Position numbers and translations under genes: made by a program. A stretch of 61,520 nt of DNA from Colwellia psychrerythraea (lineage in GTDB: Bacteria; Pseudomonadota; Gammaproteobacteria; Enterobacterales; Alteromonadaceae), in contig MAAF01000084.1 of the NCBI GenBank assembly GCA_002163005.1, forward strand, positions 1 through 61,520, written 5' to 3'. How positions within the stretch are numbered: position 1 is the stretch's first letter; every line of letters begins with the position of its first letter. The notes below the pieces were generated by a model, which worked only from the letters and a program-made list of their open reading frames with translations, made no database searches and had not been told where the DNA came from. Shown piece by piece: positions 7,475 through 16,046 of the stretch.

Positions 7475-9511
7475 ATGGAGAGAATTTTGAAAAAAATAGA
7501 TCTGCATTTACATACAATACCTACATTCAGTGATGTAAAGTTCACCTTTTCTTTGAGCAAATTAAAGGAATATGTTCTTTCGGCAAAACTTGATGCTATA
7601 GCTATTACAAATCATGATGTTTTTGAGCTTGATCAGTTTAATGAGATTGTTCAAGAGCTAGATTGTGTTGTATTCCCAGGTATAGAAATAAACCTAGAAA
7701 ATGGTCATCTTCTTGTCATTTCTGAAAATCAGAATCTAGAAGAATTTCAACTTAAAACTAATAAGGTTACTGAAAAAATACAGAAAGTAGGTGATTCGAT
7801 AAAAGTTGATGAGCTTATACAAATCTTTGGTGATTTAAATGAGTATTTACTTATCCCTCATTATCAAAAGAAGCCTATAGTCTCAAGTGGTACTATCGAG
7901 CGACTTAGTGACTTTATTTTTGCTGGAGAAGTTAATGCTCCTAAAAAATTTATTCGTATGATAAAGGATGAGGATAAATTAACACCAGTATACTTTAGCG
8001 ATGTTAGAATTAAGGAGGGAATGAATAATTTTCCCCCTAGGCAAACATATATTGATTGTGGAGAGCTTACTTTAACTTCAATAAAGTATAGTTTACGTGA
8101 TAGAAATAAAGTTCAATTATCTAAAAACGATGGAAACTCTATTTTTCAAGTTTTTGATGATGGTCAAAAGTTATCTACTGGCTTGAATATTGTTTTAGGT
8201 AAAAGATCTTCAGGCAAAACTCACACTTTAGATCGGATAAAATCTGAATGCTCAAATGTGAAATATATACCTCAATTTTCTTTAGTTCAAGTTGATGATT
8301 CCAGCTATGAAAAAGATTTTAAGGATGATGTTTCTCGAAAAAGAAGCATATTTTCAGATAATCATTTAGCACCTTTTAAAAAAATATTAGACGATGTAAT
8401 TAATATTGATCTTGTTGATAATAGTAGAAAGGTAAATGACTATTTAGAAACTCTTTTAAAGTCGGCTAATGATGCAGATAAGCGTGATACTTTCTCTAAT
8501 GTCACTCTGTTTAATGAAACTCCATTTGATGTGGTTGAAGAGAAGTCTCTAAATGATCTTATCAACTCCGTTCGTCAATTAATCGAAAATATAGAATACA
8601 GAAAGGTAATTGATAAACATGTTGATGTTAACTCATTAAAATTATTGGCATGTGAATTAATAACTATTCTCAGGAATAAAACTCTCGAAATAAAGAAACA
8701 GAATTCAGTTAATGATGTTATCAACGAAATTAAAAGTAAACTTCAATTAAAAACTTCGGCAACTCAAATTAAAGATTTTGATTTGTATAAAGTTATGATG
8801 GACAGTGAGAAGGTTAAAAAATTTAAAGATATTGTTACGGAATTACAAACAGAAAGTATTATTGATGAAGAAAATATTCAAGGATTTAAAATCATATGCA
8901 AGCAGAGAGCTTTTAAAAATGCACGTGAGATCTTAAATGTTAGCTGTCAAAAAGTAGGGTTTGGTGATGCTTATAAACTTTACTCTACACCATACAAATT
9001 TCTTAACTCCTTAAAGGAGAATAAAGCTTTCACTCCATCTGAATTTTATAAATACTTTGCATGTATTGAATATGAAATACTTAATAAAGACGGGTATAAA
9101 GTTTCTGGTGGGGAAAGATCTGAATTTAGATTGCTTCAAGAAATTAAAGATGCTCAAAATTATGATTGCTTATTGATAGATGAGCCTGAATCTTCTTTTG
9201 ATAATCTTTTCTTAAAAGGTGAGGTAAATCAAATTCTGAAAGATATTTCTAAGAATATGCCTGTTGTTATTGTTACTCATAATAGCACCGTTGGGGCTTC
9301 AATTAATCCTGATTATATTGTTTATACATCTAAAGAAATTACAGACCAAGGTACTGTATATAGAAGATACTCAGGATATCCATCAGATAAAGAATTGTAT
9401 TCTATAGATGGAAATAAAATAGATAACTTTAAGGTTACAATGAATTCATTGGAAGCTGGAGAAGTCGCTTATACTGAAAGGAGTGGTGGTTATGAAAGCA
9501 TTAAAAATTGA
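7475..9511 (+). CDS. PHP-domain / SMC-like ATPase fusion (TrlF-type), possible defence protein
   Basis: A 678-residue protein. Residues 1-200 form a PHP metal-dependent phosphoesterase domain: IDLHLHT (HxH), AITNHD, VFPGIEIN, LIPHYQKK and YFSDVR. The ATPase core has Walker A GKRSSGKT at about 241, signature SGGERSE at about 543, Walker B CLLIDEPESSFD at about 565 and the switch VTHN at about 599. A helical insert of roughly 250 residues lies between the Walker A and signature motifs, as in SMC/Rad50-like ATPases. PHP-ATPase fusions of the TrlF type are known in accessory islands. A nucleic-acid or nucleotide phosphoesterase gated by ATP is a reasonable inference, not shown. ATG 7475 lacks a good ribosome site. 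TTG at 7487 has GGAGAG just before it and may be the true start. A small gene overlaps the 3' end. Confidence 0.75.
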   Translation: MERILKKIDLHLHTIPTFSDVKFTFSLSKLKEYVLSAKLDAIAITNHDVFELDQFNEIVQELDCVVFPGIEINLENGHLLVISENQNLEEFQLKTNKVTEKIQKVGDSIKVDELIQIFGDLNEYLLIPHYQKKPIVSSGTIERLSDFIFAGEVNAPKKFIRMIKDEDKLTPVYFSDVRIKEGMNNFPPRQTYIDCGELTLTSIKYSLRDRNKVQLSKNDGNSIFQVFDDGQKLSTGLNIVLGKRSSGKTHTLDRIKSECSNVKYIPQFSLVQVDDSSYEKDFKDDVSRKRSIFSDNHLAPFKKILDDVINIDLVDNSRKVNDYLETLLKSANDADKRDTFSNVTLFNETPFDVVEEKSLNDLINSVRQLIENIEYRKVIDKHVDVNSLKLLACELITILRNKTLEIKKQNSVNDVINEIKSKLQLKTSATQIKDFDLYKVMMDSEKVKKFKDIVTELQTESIIDEENIQGFKIICKQRAFKNAREILNVSCQKVGFGDAYKLYSTPYKFLNSLKENKAFTPSEFYKYFACIEYEILNKDGYKVSGGERSEFRLLQEIKDAQNYDCLLIDEPESSFDNLFLKGEVNQILKDISKNMPVVIVTHNSTVGASINPDYIVYTSKEITDQGTVYRRYSGYPSDKELYSIDGNKIDNFKVTMNSLEAGEVAYTERSGGYESIKN

Positions 9512-9782
9512 AAATTTTAAGGGGCTTTGTTTGATTGATGAATTAAATTATCAGTCTTTAGATAAATTAGATAAAACTATTTTACTCAATTTGGTTAATT
9601 TAGCCCTAACAGAAGAATTTACAATAGATGAATATGATGAATCGTTACTTAAAAACGAAGCACATAGAATTATTTACAAGAGTGTTAGTGAAAAACTTAA
9701 TGGTCTACATCAAAAACGCAAGAAGTTCAATGATGAGAGTGACAACGTATTCATTGAAGAATATGAGAAATACAAAGTATAA
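9492..9782 (+). CDS. Small partner protein of the PHP-ATPase, unknown function
   Basis: A 96-residue, charged, probably helical protein starting MKALKIENFKGLCLIDELNY. It begins inside the last codons of the PHP-ATPase gene (20-base overlap) in another frame. AGGAG eight bases upstream supports this ATG over the GTG at 9483. There are no Cys pairs, membrane segments or recognisable domains. KIENFKG resembles the first strand of AAA/SMC ATPases (KIENFKGI), but the Walker A loop that should follow is absent, so that likeness may be chance. The overlap implies translational coupling and a shared function with the ATPase, for instance as a regulator or target-recognition subunit. Confidence 0.65.
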   Translation: MKALKIENFKGLCLIDELNYQSLDKLDKTILLNLVNLALTEEFTIDEYDESLLKNEAHRIIYKSVSEKLNGLHQKRKKFNDESDNVFIEEYEKYKV

Positions 9783-9870
9783 TTTTGTTTATTTCATAAT
9801 CTAGTGGTTCGGTGAATTTAGCCACTAATACCAATATCATGCATTTTTTACGAGCTTTTTGAAGATAGCT

Positions 9871-10082
9871 ATCAACGACCGTTTTGGTGGCTTTGTTGAC
9901 TATCAAGACGAAGGTAGCTCAACGTCTAATGAACACTAAAAACAGCTCAAAAATCTATTAATGTTAACGTCCGGTTTCGTATCTTTGTTAACATCGAACC
10001 AGTGAGTTTTAGAGCATTCTTCAGTTAGCCATAAGCTGACATTAGCTTTTGTGAAGTCAAAAGCAAATTAAGGGCAATTTTA
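9871..10082. repeat. Dispersed intergenic repeat, longest copy
   Basis: From CAACGACCGTTTTGGTGGCT it runs through GACTATCAAGACGAAGGTAG, then GTTAACGTCCGGTTTCGTATC, ACCAGTGAG and TTAGCCATAAGC. The first half matches the sequence flanking the IS4 element (near 770 and 2203) and 21361-21430. The second half matches 4281-4402. This copy shows the two blocks joined as one unit of about 210 bases. Confidence 0.6.
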
Positions 10083-10249
10083 ATAAAAATCACTATATAT
10101 TTTAGGGGCTGGTGTAAGTACATTGCTGTCATTGAACTTCCATCAATTGATGTTACTTCGAATCTAAAACTATCATTACAAGTTAGATCTGCGGAGTTAT
10201 TTAGTGTCCGAAATAATCTCAATTAATTCACCGAACTATTATTGAGTTA

Positions 10250-10866
10250 TCATTCATCTTTCGTATTTTTAGGTAGATATTTATATCCATTAAACATTGC
10301 TGAAATAAGAGCGCTTCGCTCTTTTCTTTCAGCTAAAATCACCCCAACAATATGAAGAGGGATAAGAAAAATCAGTCCATAAAAAGCATAGATGTGTGCT
10401 GTAATAAAAGGTTTCCGAATTTCCCTCATTGCTTTATATGCTTTTTCATCAACATTAACTTTAGAATAAGGTTTGATAGTTGATATATTATCTTTATCAA
10501 CCGCGATACTTTGAGTAAAATAACTTCCAAATGGTGGATAATAAATATCTGTTCCTGCTATTACTAACCCTGAAACCATCTGGATAGACATTAAAGTGAG
10601 TAATGCAAGCACCATGAGCTTCCCTGCGGGGTTGTGCCCTTTATAAGCAAGTTGTTTTTGCTGTTTAAATTCGATTAATTCACTCTTAAACCCTTTATTA
10701 AAAGGTAATGTTTTATTCCACCTTTCATATGACTTACCAATAAATCCAATTATTAGACGAAAGAGTAAATTTATTGCAAATACATAACCTACGATAACGT
10801 GTACTGTTTTTAATAAAACCTTACTCTACGGCTCCACACAAAAACTTGTTCTCTTTCAATACTCAT
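10250..10866 (-). pseudogene. Cytochrome b561-family protein, broken by frameshift and internal deletion
   Basis: The minus strand starts with ATG at 10866 (MSIEREQVFVWSRRVRF) and stops after 18 codons. In another frame the gene resumes as KTVHVIVGYVFAINLLFRLI, then GHNPAGKLMVLALLTLMSIQ and AHIYAFYGLIFLIPLHIVGV. That is the second to fourth helices of a di-heme cytochrome b561, with His ligands in KTVHVIVGY and IPLHIVG. The first transmembrane helix with its His is missing between the two parts, so a deletion combined with a frame change disabled the gene. Such proteins pass electrons in the inner membrane. An intact relative lies just beyond, on the plus strand at 11101. Confidence 0.75.
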
Positions 10867-11100
10867 AACAGCCTCTCTAATATATTTTTTGGGAGCACCC
10901 AAGTACTGTATTGCAAAATTGTCTAAAGCTTACATTTCTCTATTTAACATTAGTTGTTCTTTAATATTTAGTCATCAGACAAATGCCCACTATCTACTCT
11001 AGGAGGTCGCTATCAGCTAAAAGGGGCAAATGCCCAATTAATTTACATAGTTTAGCTGCTAAAGTTCATTAAGGTTTGCCAAATGATGGTTTGAGTTATT

Positions 11101-11661
11101 ATGAAAAAATATGAATATCCAACTTACGCCAAGCTTATTCATTTAGGTCTAGCTGTCTTTGGGATCACAGCTTATCTTACTAGTGAGTTTGCAAATGATG
11201 ATGTAACATCAATAGGCTATTTACTGCATAGTTACTTAGGCTTATCAGTAGCGGCAATCATAATATCTCGCCTTGTAGTTGGAGTTGCCACGCAAGGGCC
11301 GCTTTCTTTTAAAGATTGGTCTCCTTTTTCAATAAAACAGTGGCAATTATCATTAGACGATTTTCGCTCCTTGTTAAGTTTAAAAATTCCAGAAAGAGAC
11401 AGGCACCAAGGGTTGTCAGGTATTACACAAGCTTTTGGTTTATTTGTTTTTACTTGGATGTCCCTTACAGGTTTTTCTCTATTTATGTTAGGCTCAAATA
11501 CAGGAAGTAAGGCTTTTGAGTTTATTGAAGAAGTTCATGAAGTCGGTGAAACTTTAATACCCTTATATTTATTTCTACATGTAGGCGCTGTAGCACTTCA
11601 TATGCTCTGCGGAAAACCCATTTGGAAAAAAATGTTTAAATTCAAAAAAAGAAAAATGTAA
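11101..11661 (+). CDS. Cytochrome b561-type membrane di-heme protein
   Basis: A 186-residue inner-membrane protein with four hydrophobic helices. Likely heme ligands are His in AKLIHLG (about residue 13), LLHSYLG (about 43), EVHEVGE (about 141) and LFLHVGAVALHML (about 160). Family members shuttle electrons between quinol and periplasmic partners. The partner here is unknown, because the neighbour on the other strand is a broken paralogue. A LuxR-type regulator gene follows 18 bases downstream and is probably cotranscribed. The intergenic space upstream (10867-11100) shows no obvious regulatory site. Confidence 0.8.
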   Translation: MKKYEYPTYAKLIHLGLAVFGITAYLTSEFANDDVTSIGYLLHSYLGLSVAAIIISRLVVGVATQGPLSFKDWSPFSIKQWQLSLDDFRSLLSLKIPERDRHQGLSGITQAFGLFVFTWMSLTGFSLFMLGSNTGSKAFEFIEEVHEVGETLIPLYLFLHVGAVALHMLCGKPIWKKMFKFKKRKM

Positions 11662-11679
11662 TTAAAATAAGAGGTTTTA

Positions 11680-12150
11680 GTGGCGTTTAAAAAATATTTA
11701 CCAGCTATAGTGCTAACCTTTGCGAGTTCCTTTTTTATCTTTGACATCGTAGGTGATTTAATTAGTGGTGAAGATGGCTTCTTTCATCTCACTATAGAAC
11801 TGCTTGTTTTTATCGCTATTTCTATTGTTTTATACTTTGAAATAAGACATGTTCGCTCTCTAGGGAAAGAAATCAAAATAGAAAAATCTAAAACTGCAAG
11901 GCTGGCTGGTGAGTTATTATCCGTAATGAAAGAGCAGTTTAGTCAGTGGAGCCTTACACCTTCCGAGTCAGACGTTGCTTTACTGTTAATAAAAGGGCTA
12001 TCAATGAAAGAAATTGCACTTGCTCGCCATGTTAAGGAAAAAACGGTTAGGAGCCAGGCGACACATATTTATTCAAAGTCGGGGTATGCTGGTAGGCATG
12101 AATTAGCTGCCCATTTTATTGAAGATTTAATGAATGAATTTGAGTTTTAA
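11680..12150 (+). CDS. Membrane-anchored LuxR-type transcriptional regulator
   Basis: A 156-residue protein starting at GTG, with GAGG a few bases upstream. Residues 8-28 and 36-57 are hydrophobic and likely form two membrane helices. A short coiled segment (EIRHVRSLGKEIKIEKSKTA) follows. The C-terminal 60 residues form a LuxR/FixJ helix-turn-helix: LTPSESDVALLLIKGLSMKE, then VKEKTVRSQATHIYSKSG. There is no receiver domain, so the signal must come through the membrane part. The 18-base spacing after the cytochrome b561 gene suggests control of, or response to, membrane redox state. Confidence 0.75.
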   Translation: MAFKKYLPAIVLTFASSFFIFDIVGDLISGEDGFFHLTIELLVFIAISIVLYFEIRHVRSLGKEIKIEKSKTARLAGELLSVMKEQFSQWSLTPSESDVALLLIKGLSMKEIALARHVKEKTVRSQATHIYSKSGYAGRHELAAHFIEDLMNEFEF

Positions 12151-12338
12151 CCTTTACAGTAATTTCAAAGTGACGGTTTCTATTTTTTCAAACCCAATGC
12201 TAATTGATTGAATGAAACAAACCATAAACTCCTTCGTAATTATTGAGATAATGTTCATTGAGAAAAAAGTTAGCTTGATTTTACGCTTTGGCAGTTAGGT
12301 CTATTCAGATGACTGGTTGTTATAATTAAAGGGAAATA

Positions 12339-13358
12339 ATGGGAATATTCGAACGTTACTTATCAGTCTGGATAGCAATTTGCATCACTACAGGTGTCAT
12401 TTTAGGTATAATTTACCCTCCTCTTTTTGAATTGATTGCCAAGCTAGAAGTGGCACATGTAAATGTGGTTGTCGCAGTTTTTATTTGGGTAATGATTTAT
12501 CCAATGATGGTGCAAGTAGACTTTTCTACAATCAAGGAAGTAGGTAAGAATCCGCAAGGGCTTGTTTTAACCTTAGTTATCAACTGGCTTGTAAAACCCT
12601 TTTCAATGGCTGCATTAGGTTGGTTATTCTTTGAGGGATTTTTTGCAGGTTTTGTCTCTCCAGAAACCGCGCAAGAATACATTGCTGGTATGATATTATT
12701 AGGCGTTGCGCCTTGTACCGCTATGGTGTTTGTCTGGTCGCAACTGACCAAAGGTGATGCTAATTACACCTTAGTTCAGGTATCCGTGAATGATATCATT
12801 ATGATTTTTGCCTTTGCACCCATTGCAGGTCTATTATTAGGTGTATCTGATATCCATGTCCCCTGGATCACCTTGTTTATCTCTGTAGTTTTGTATGTGT
12901 TGTTGCCTTTAGTTGCAGGCATACTGACAAGGAAAAAGCTGAATAGTTCAGGACGTAATGAAGTTAAAATAACTGAGTTACTAAGTAAACTTAAGCCATT
13001 TTCAATTATGGGATTACTAGCCACTGTAGTGCTGCTTTTTGGCTTTCAAGCCAATACTATTATTGAACAGCCCGTTAATATTGTTTTGATTGCAATTCCT
13101 TTGATTTTGCAAACATACGGCATATTCATCATAGCTTATTCCATTGCTTTGAAACTGAAATTAAAACACAATATAGCAGCGCCTGCCTGTTTAATAAGCA
13201 CATCTAACTTCTTTGAGTTAGCTGTAGCCGTTGCTATTTCATTATTTGGTTTACATTCAGGTGCAGCATTGGCAACGGTTGTTGGTGTATTAGTAGAAGT
13301 GTCCGTTATGTTGTCACTTGTCGTAATAATTAACAAAACCAAACACTGGTTCAACTAG
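12339..13358 (+). CDS. Acr3-type arsenite efflux permease
   Basis: A 339-residue protein of about ten membrane helices that belongs to the ACR3 branch of the bile/arsenite/riboflavin transporter superfamily. It begins [20 protein letters not shown], and [14 protein letters not shown] and [15 protein letters not shown] are present. The Cys of APCTAM is the conserved residue needed for As(III) transport in Acr3 proteins. It exports arsenite (and possibly antimonite) by proton antiport. There is no arsR, arsC or arsH next to it, so regulation and reductase must be supplied elsewhere. GGGAAAT precedes the ATG. Immediately downstream is an IS110 remnant. Confidence 0.85.
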   Translation: MGIFERYLSVWIAICITTGVILGIIYPPLFELIAKLEVAHVNVVVAVFIWVMIYPMMVQVDFSTIKEVGKNPQGLVLTLVINWLVKPFSMAALGWLFFEGFFAGFVSPETAQEYIAGMILLGVAPCTAMVFVWSQLTKGDANYTLVQVSVNDIIMIFAFAPIAGLLLGVSDIHVPWITLFISVVLYVLLPLVAGILTRKKLNSSGRNEVKITELLSKLKPFSIMGLLATVVLLFGFQANTIIEQPVNIVLIAIPLILQTYGIFIIAYSIALKLKLKHNIAAPACLISTSNFFELAVAVAISLFGLHSGAALATVVGVLVEVSVMLSLVVIINKTKHWFN

Positions 13359-13519
13359 GAGTCTTTTTGGATTACCAAATATATTAGGCCCAGCTCCACG
13401 ATGAGATCCGCGCTAGATTGTCCTCAAAAGCGCCAAAGCATACTTAGAAAGTTGCTGTAGTGACCCACAGGTCTTCAACCTAGTGGTCTAACCGTTGTGT
13501 CATCTTTATCATTTGCAAA

Positions 13520-13789
13520 TCAGGCTTGCACTCTAACTTCGAATGCTTGTTTGGTTGACAGTACCGACCATGCGATACGTGCTAGTTTATTGGCTAACGC
13601 AACTACGACTACGTTATATGGTTTTCGTGATAATAATTCTAATATCCAATTTCCGAAGATTGCTATAGCATTTTCTGGTCTTGCAAGAACTGCTCTTGCA
13701 CCGTGAATGAATAGCTCTCGTAATCCTTTATTCCCTCGTTTTCTTATACCGAGCAACCTTGGCTTTCCTCCTGTTGAAAACTGACGTGG
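13520..13789 (-). pseudogene. IS110-family transposase, C-terminal fragment
   Basis: Read leftwards from 13789, the minus strand encodes PRQFSTGGKPRLLGIRKRGN, then LRELFIHGARAVL and NVVVVALANKLARIAWSVL. This is the C-terminal (IS116/IS110/IS902) domain with the conserved Ser-Thr-Gly-Gly. It is cut off upstream where sequence of an unrelated gene begins. Only about 85 of about 340 residues remain. The strand is the same as that of the N-terminal fragment at 480-651. Confidence 0.8.
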
Positions 13790-13968
13790 ATCCTAACTAT
13801 TTTTATGGTGAATTCCTTTACGATGAAGGTGAATATGAAATGTCATATGAATATCTTCATAAAGCCCAAAAGGCACCCGCCAGAAAAGCTAGGCTAATTG
13901 CTGATAAATATAGACAAAATGAAATACAAGTTTTACTCACGGAGGGTAGAAAAAAAATTAGCCTCTAA
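13789..13968 (+). pseudogene. C-terminal fragment of a TPR-like or envelope protein
   Basis: About 60 codons beginning DPNYFYGEFLYDEGEYEMSY, then LHKAQKAPARKARLIADKYR, to a stop at 13968. The aromatic and alanine spacing resembles a tetratricopeptide pair at the end of a TPR-containing protein. The N-terminal part has been replaced by the IS110 remnant, so the gene is truncated. It is followed by a good intrinsic terminator (14002-14036), as expected for the end of an old transcription unit. The parent family cannot be named. Confidence 0.5.
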
Positions 13969-14001
13969 AAAACATTAATTACCTGGTAATTCTAATTATT
14001 G

Positions 14002-14036
14002 AAGTTTCCTTAAGAAAGCCTTAAGGAAACTTTTTT
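14002..14036 (+). terminator. Intrinsic terminator
   Basis: AAGTTTCCTTAAG pairs with CTTAAGGAAACTT, followed by a T-run. It separates the truncated gene at 13789 from the redox cluster that starts at 14075. Confidence 0.8.
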
Positions 14037-14074
14037 AGACTTAGGGTAGTAATTAATTAAATTAGGCTATTTAA

Positions 14075-14527
14075 ATGAAAACCATTGTAATCGTTATGAC
14101 AACATTAATATTGTTTATAACCCATGCACAAGCTAAAGATAGTACTTCATTGCAATACAAGGACGTTATCAAACAATACAAAGGTGATGTGATTTATTTA
14201 GATTTTTGGGCGTCATGGTGCACGCCATGTCGAAAATCGTTTCCTTGGATGAATAAAATCCAGCAAAAATATGCTGATAAAAACTTCAAAGTCATTAGTG
14301 TTAATCTGGACGCAGAGCCAAACCTTGCTAAGCAGTTTCTCGCTAGCACTCCTGCCAACTTTACTATTTTATATGATCCTGACGGAAGTCTTGCAGAAGA
14401 GCTTCAGCTCAAAGGTATGCCAAGTAGTTTCATCATTAATGCAGAAGGTAAAATTGTTAGTGCGCATGTAGGCTTTACGGATAAGAAAAAAGTAAAGTAT
14501 GAACAAGAAATTGAGCAGTTATTGTAA
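14075..14527 (+). CDS. TlpA-like periplasmic thioredoxin
   Basis: A 150-residue exported thiol-disulfide protein. Residues 1-20 form a signal peptide ending ITHAQA. The thioredoxin active site WASWCTPC lies at about residue 46-53, followed by the TlpA/ResA-type SVNLDAEPNLAKQFL and the cis-Pro loop KGMPSSFIIN near residue 114. It probably keeps a periplasmic Cys pair or metal site reduced. It is the first gene of a nine-gene plus-strand run. The DUF4266 gene begins nine bases after its stop, with AGGAG between. The Cys-rich tail of that next protein is a natural substrate candidate. Confidence 0.85.
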   Translation: MKTIVIVMTTLILFITHAQAKDSTSLQYKDVIKQYKGDVIYLDFWASWCTPCRKSFPWMNKIQQKYADKNFKVISVNLDAEPNLAKQFLASTPANFTILYDPDGSLAEELQLKGMPSSFIINAEGKIVSAHVGFTDKKKVKYEQEIEQLL

Positions 14528-14536
14528 GGAGTTACC

Positions 14537-14764
14537 ATGTTAATTGTTAATAGATATAAAGTTTTAGTTGCGCTTAGTGTTGTTGGGATGAGTGGTTGTT
14601 CTAGCCTAGGTGTAGAGCCTTGGGAAAGGGATTTATTGGCTAAGAAAGAAATGGCGCTTACAAGTGCTCCTATAGATGCATCGTTAGATGATCATATTTA
14701 TTTTAGTAAAGAAGCCACAAGCGGTGGTCGTAGTTTTGGTGGTGGAGGTTGCGGATGCAATTAA
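14537..14764 (+). CDS. DUF4266 small lipoprotein with Gly-Cys tail
   Basis: A 75-residue precursor with a lipoprotein signal (VALSVVGMSGC, acylated Cys about residue 21), then SSLGVEPWERDLLAKKEMAL, the DUF4266 core. The tail is FGGGGCGCN with two cysteines two residues apart. Mature length is only about 55 residues. DUF4266 genes usually sit beside DUF3570, as here. The Gly-Cys-Gly-Cys end could bind a metal or be a thiol exchanged with the TlpA-like protein; this is inference. The GGAGG coding the glycine run also serves as the ribosome site for the next gene, which overlaps by ten bases. Confidence 0.8.
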   Translation: MLIVNRYKVLVALSVVGMSGCSSLGVEPWERDLLAKKEMALTSAPIDASLDDHIYFSKEATSGGRSFGGGGCGCN

Positions 14765-16038
14765 AAGCGAAGAAAACTAATCTTAAAGCGATGCTGACCA
14801 CGGCAAGTTGTGCTTTGTTAGGAAGTACAGCTAATGTCTCTGCACAAGAGACTTGGCAGTTTGATACCGCAATAATGCATTATGCAGAAGTTGATCGCGT
14901 TTCGGCCACAGAAGCGATAATAGCAGGGACAAAAACATTTAATAATGATGAAGTACTCAGCTTAAAATTAACCATTGATGCGTTAACGGGAGCATCACCC
15001 AATGGCGCTACTACTCAACCAACCCCACAAACATTTACAAGGCCGTCAGGTAATGGTCAATATAACGTTAAAGCTGGTGATACACCGTTAGATGATACCT
15101 TTCATGATACGCGGGTTCAGTTAACGGGACAATGGACGCAACCTTTGTTAAAAGACTATACCGTGAGTGTCGGTGGTAATTTTTCTAAAGAATATGACTA
15201 TATGTCAGCATCATTAAATGGCAATGTAGCGAGAGACTTTAATAAAAAGAACACTACGCTATCTGCGGGTATGGCTTACGCTTATGATGTTATCGAACCT
15301 GAAGGCGGTATTCCAAAACCTTTATCTGAGATGGTCGTAGGTGATTCTAATGATCCAAACTTCAATGATGACTTTAATAAAACACGAATAGGCAGTGACG
15401 AGTCAAAATCTACCATTGATTTATTATTTGGTGTAACCCAAGTTATTAATCGACAAATGATAGTGCAATTAAATTATTCCTATTCAACAGTAAGTGGTTA
15501 CATGACTGATCCGTTCAAAATAATCAGTTCGGTCAATAATAACGGGGAATCTCAAGCCTACTTGTATGAGAATAGACCTGATGAAAGAACCAAACATGCT
15601 TTTTTTGGGCAAACCAAGTATCACTTTGACAGCGGTATACTTGATGCTAGTTATCGATATATGACAGATGATTGGCAGATAGATTCTCATACGTTTGATT
15701 TTAGGTATTTGATCCCCTTTACTAATGGACATTTTATCGAACCGCATTTTCGTATGTATACTCAAAGTGCAGCAGAGTTTTATCAGCCCTTCATAGCGCA
15801 AGATGAAGCAAAACCGAATTTTGTTAGTGCTGATTATCGCATTGGAGAGCTAGACACCTACACTGTAGGTCTAAAATACGGCATGCCATTGGGCGATGGA
15901 AACAATTTATCTTTTAGGTTGGAGTATTATCATCAAACCCCTAAGGATAATGGTACGCAAGCTATTGGTGTATTAAAAGAAGTTGAGTTATATGAACAAG
16001 TTGATGCTATTATTGCACAAGTAACTTATTCATTTTAA
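14755..16038 (+). CDS. DUF3570 outer-membrane-type protein with flavinylation-like motif
   Basis: About 427 residues from ATG 14755, preceded by GGAGG. There is a signal peptide (ALLGSTANVSA). The rest alternates polar and aromatic strands (VQLTGQWTQPLLKDYTVSVG, LEYYHQTPKDNGTQ) and ends in VTYSF with a terminal Phe, as expected for a beta-barrel outer-membrane protein. Near residue 74 is DALTGASPNGAT. DALTGAS closely resembles the D-x-x-S/T-G-A-T/S site at which ApbE attaches FMN to proteins such as NqrC, and apbE is the next gene nine bases on. That this protein is an FMN acceptor is inference. Role unknown. TlpA, DUF4266 and ApbE genes flank it, which suggests envelope electron transfer or metal redox chemistry. 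Confidence 0.8.
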   Translation: MQLKAKKTNLKAMLTTASCALLGSTANVSAQETWQFDTAIMHYAEVDRVSATEAIIAGTKTFNNDEVLSLKLTIDALTGASPNGATTQPTPQTFTRPSGNGQYNVKAGDTPLDDTFHDTRVQLTGQWTQPLLKDYTVSVGGNFSKEYDYMSASLNGNVARDFNKKNTTLSAGMAYAYDVIEPEGGIPKPLSEMVVGDSNDPNFNDDFNKTRIGSDESKSTIDLLFGVTQVINRQMIVQLNYSYSTVSGYMTDPFKIISSVNNNGESQAYLYENRPDERTKHAFFGQTKYHFDSGILDASYRYMTDDWQIDSHTFDFRYLIPFTNGHFIEPHFRMYTQSAAEFYQPFIAQDEAKPNFVSADYRIGELDTYTVGLKYGMPLGDGNNLSFRLEYYHQTPKDNGTQAIGVLKEVELYEQVDAIIAQVTYSF

Positions 16039-16046
16039 TTGGTTTT

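Noticed and set aside
9492..9560. Small partner protein as a truncated AAA ATPase (KIENFKG start)
   Set aside because: The Walker A loop and all later motifs are missing and the protein ends at a natural stop after 96 residues; the likeness is seven residues long.
4281..10082. Integron cassette array with attC sites
   Set aside because: The genes face both ways and I could not find the paired RYYYAAC/GTTRRRY cores or an integrase gene; the repeats look more like miniature elements.
10025..10222. A 65-codon minus-strand frame
   Set aside because: It falls inside and just after a dispersed repeat copy, has no ribosome site, and no protein-like pattern.
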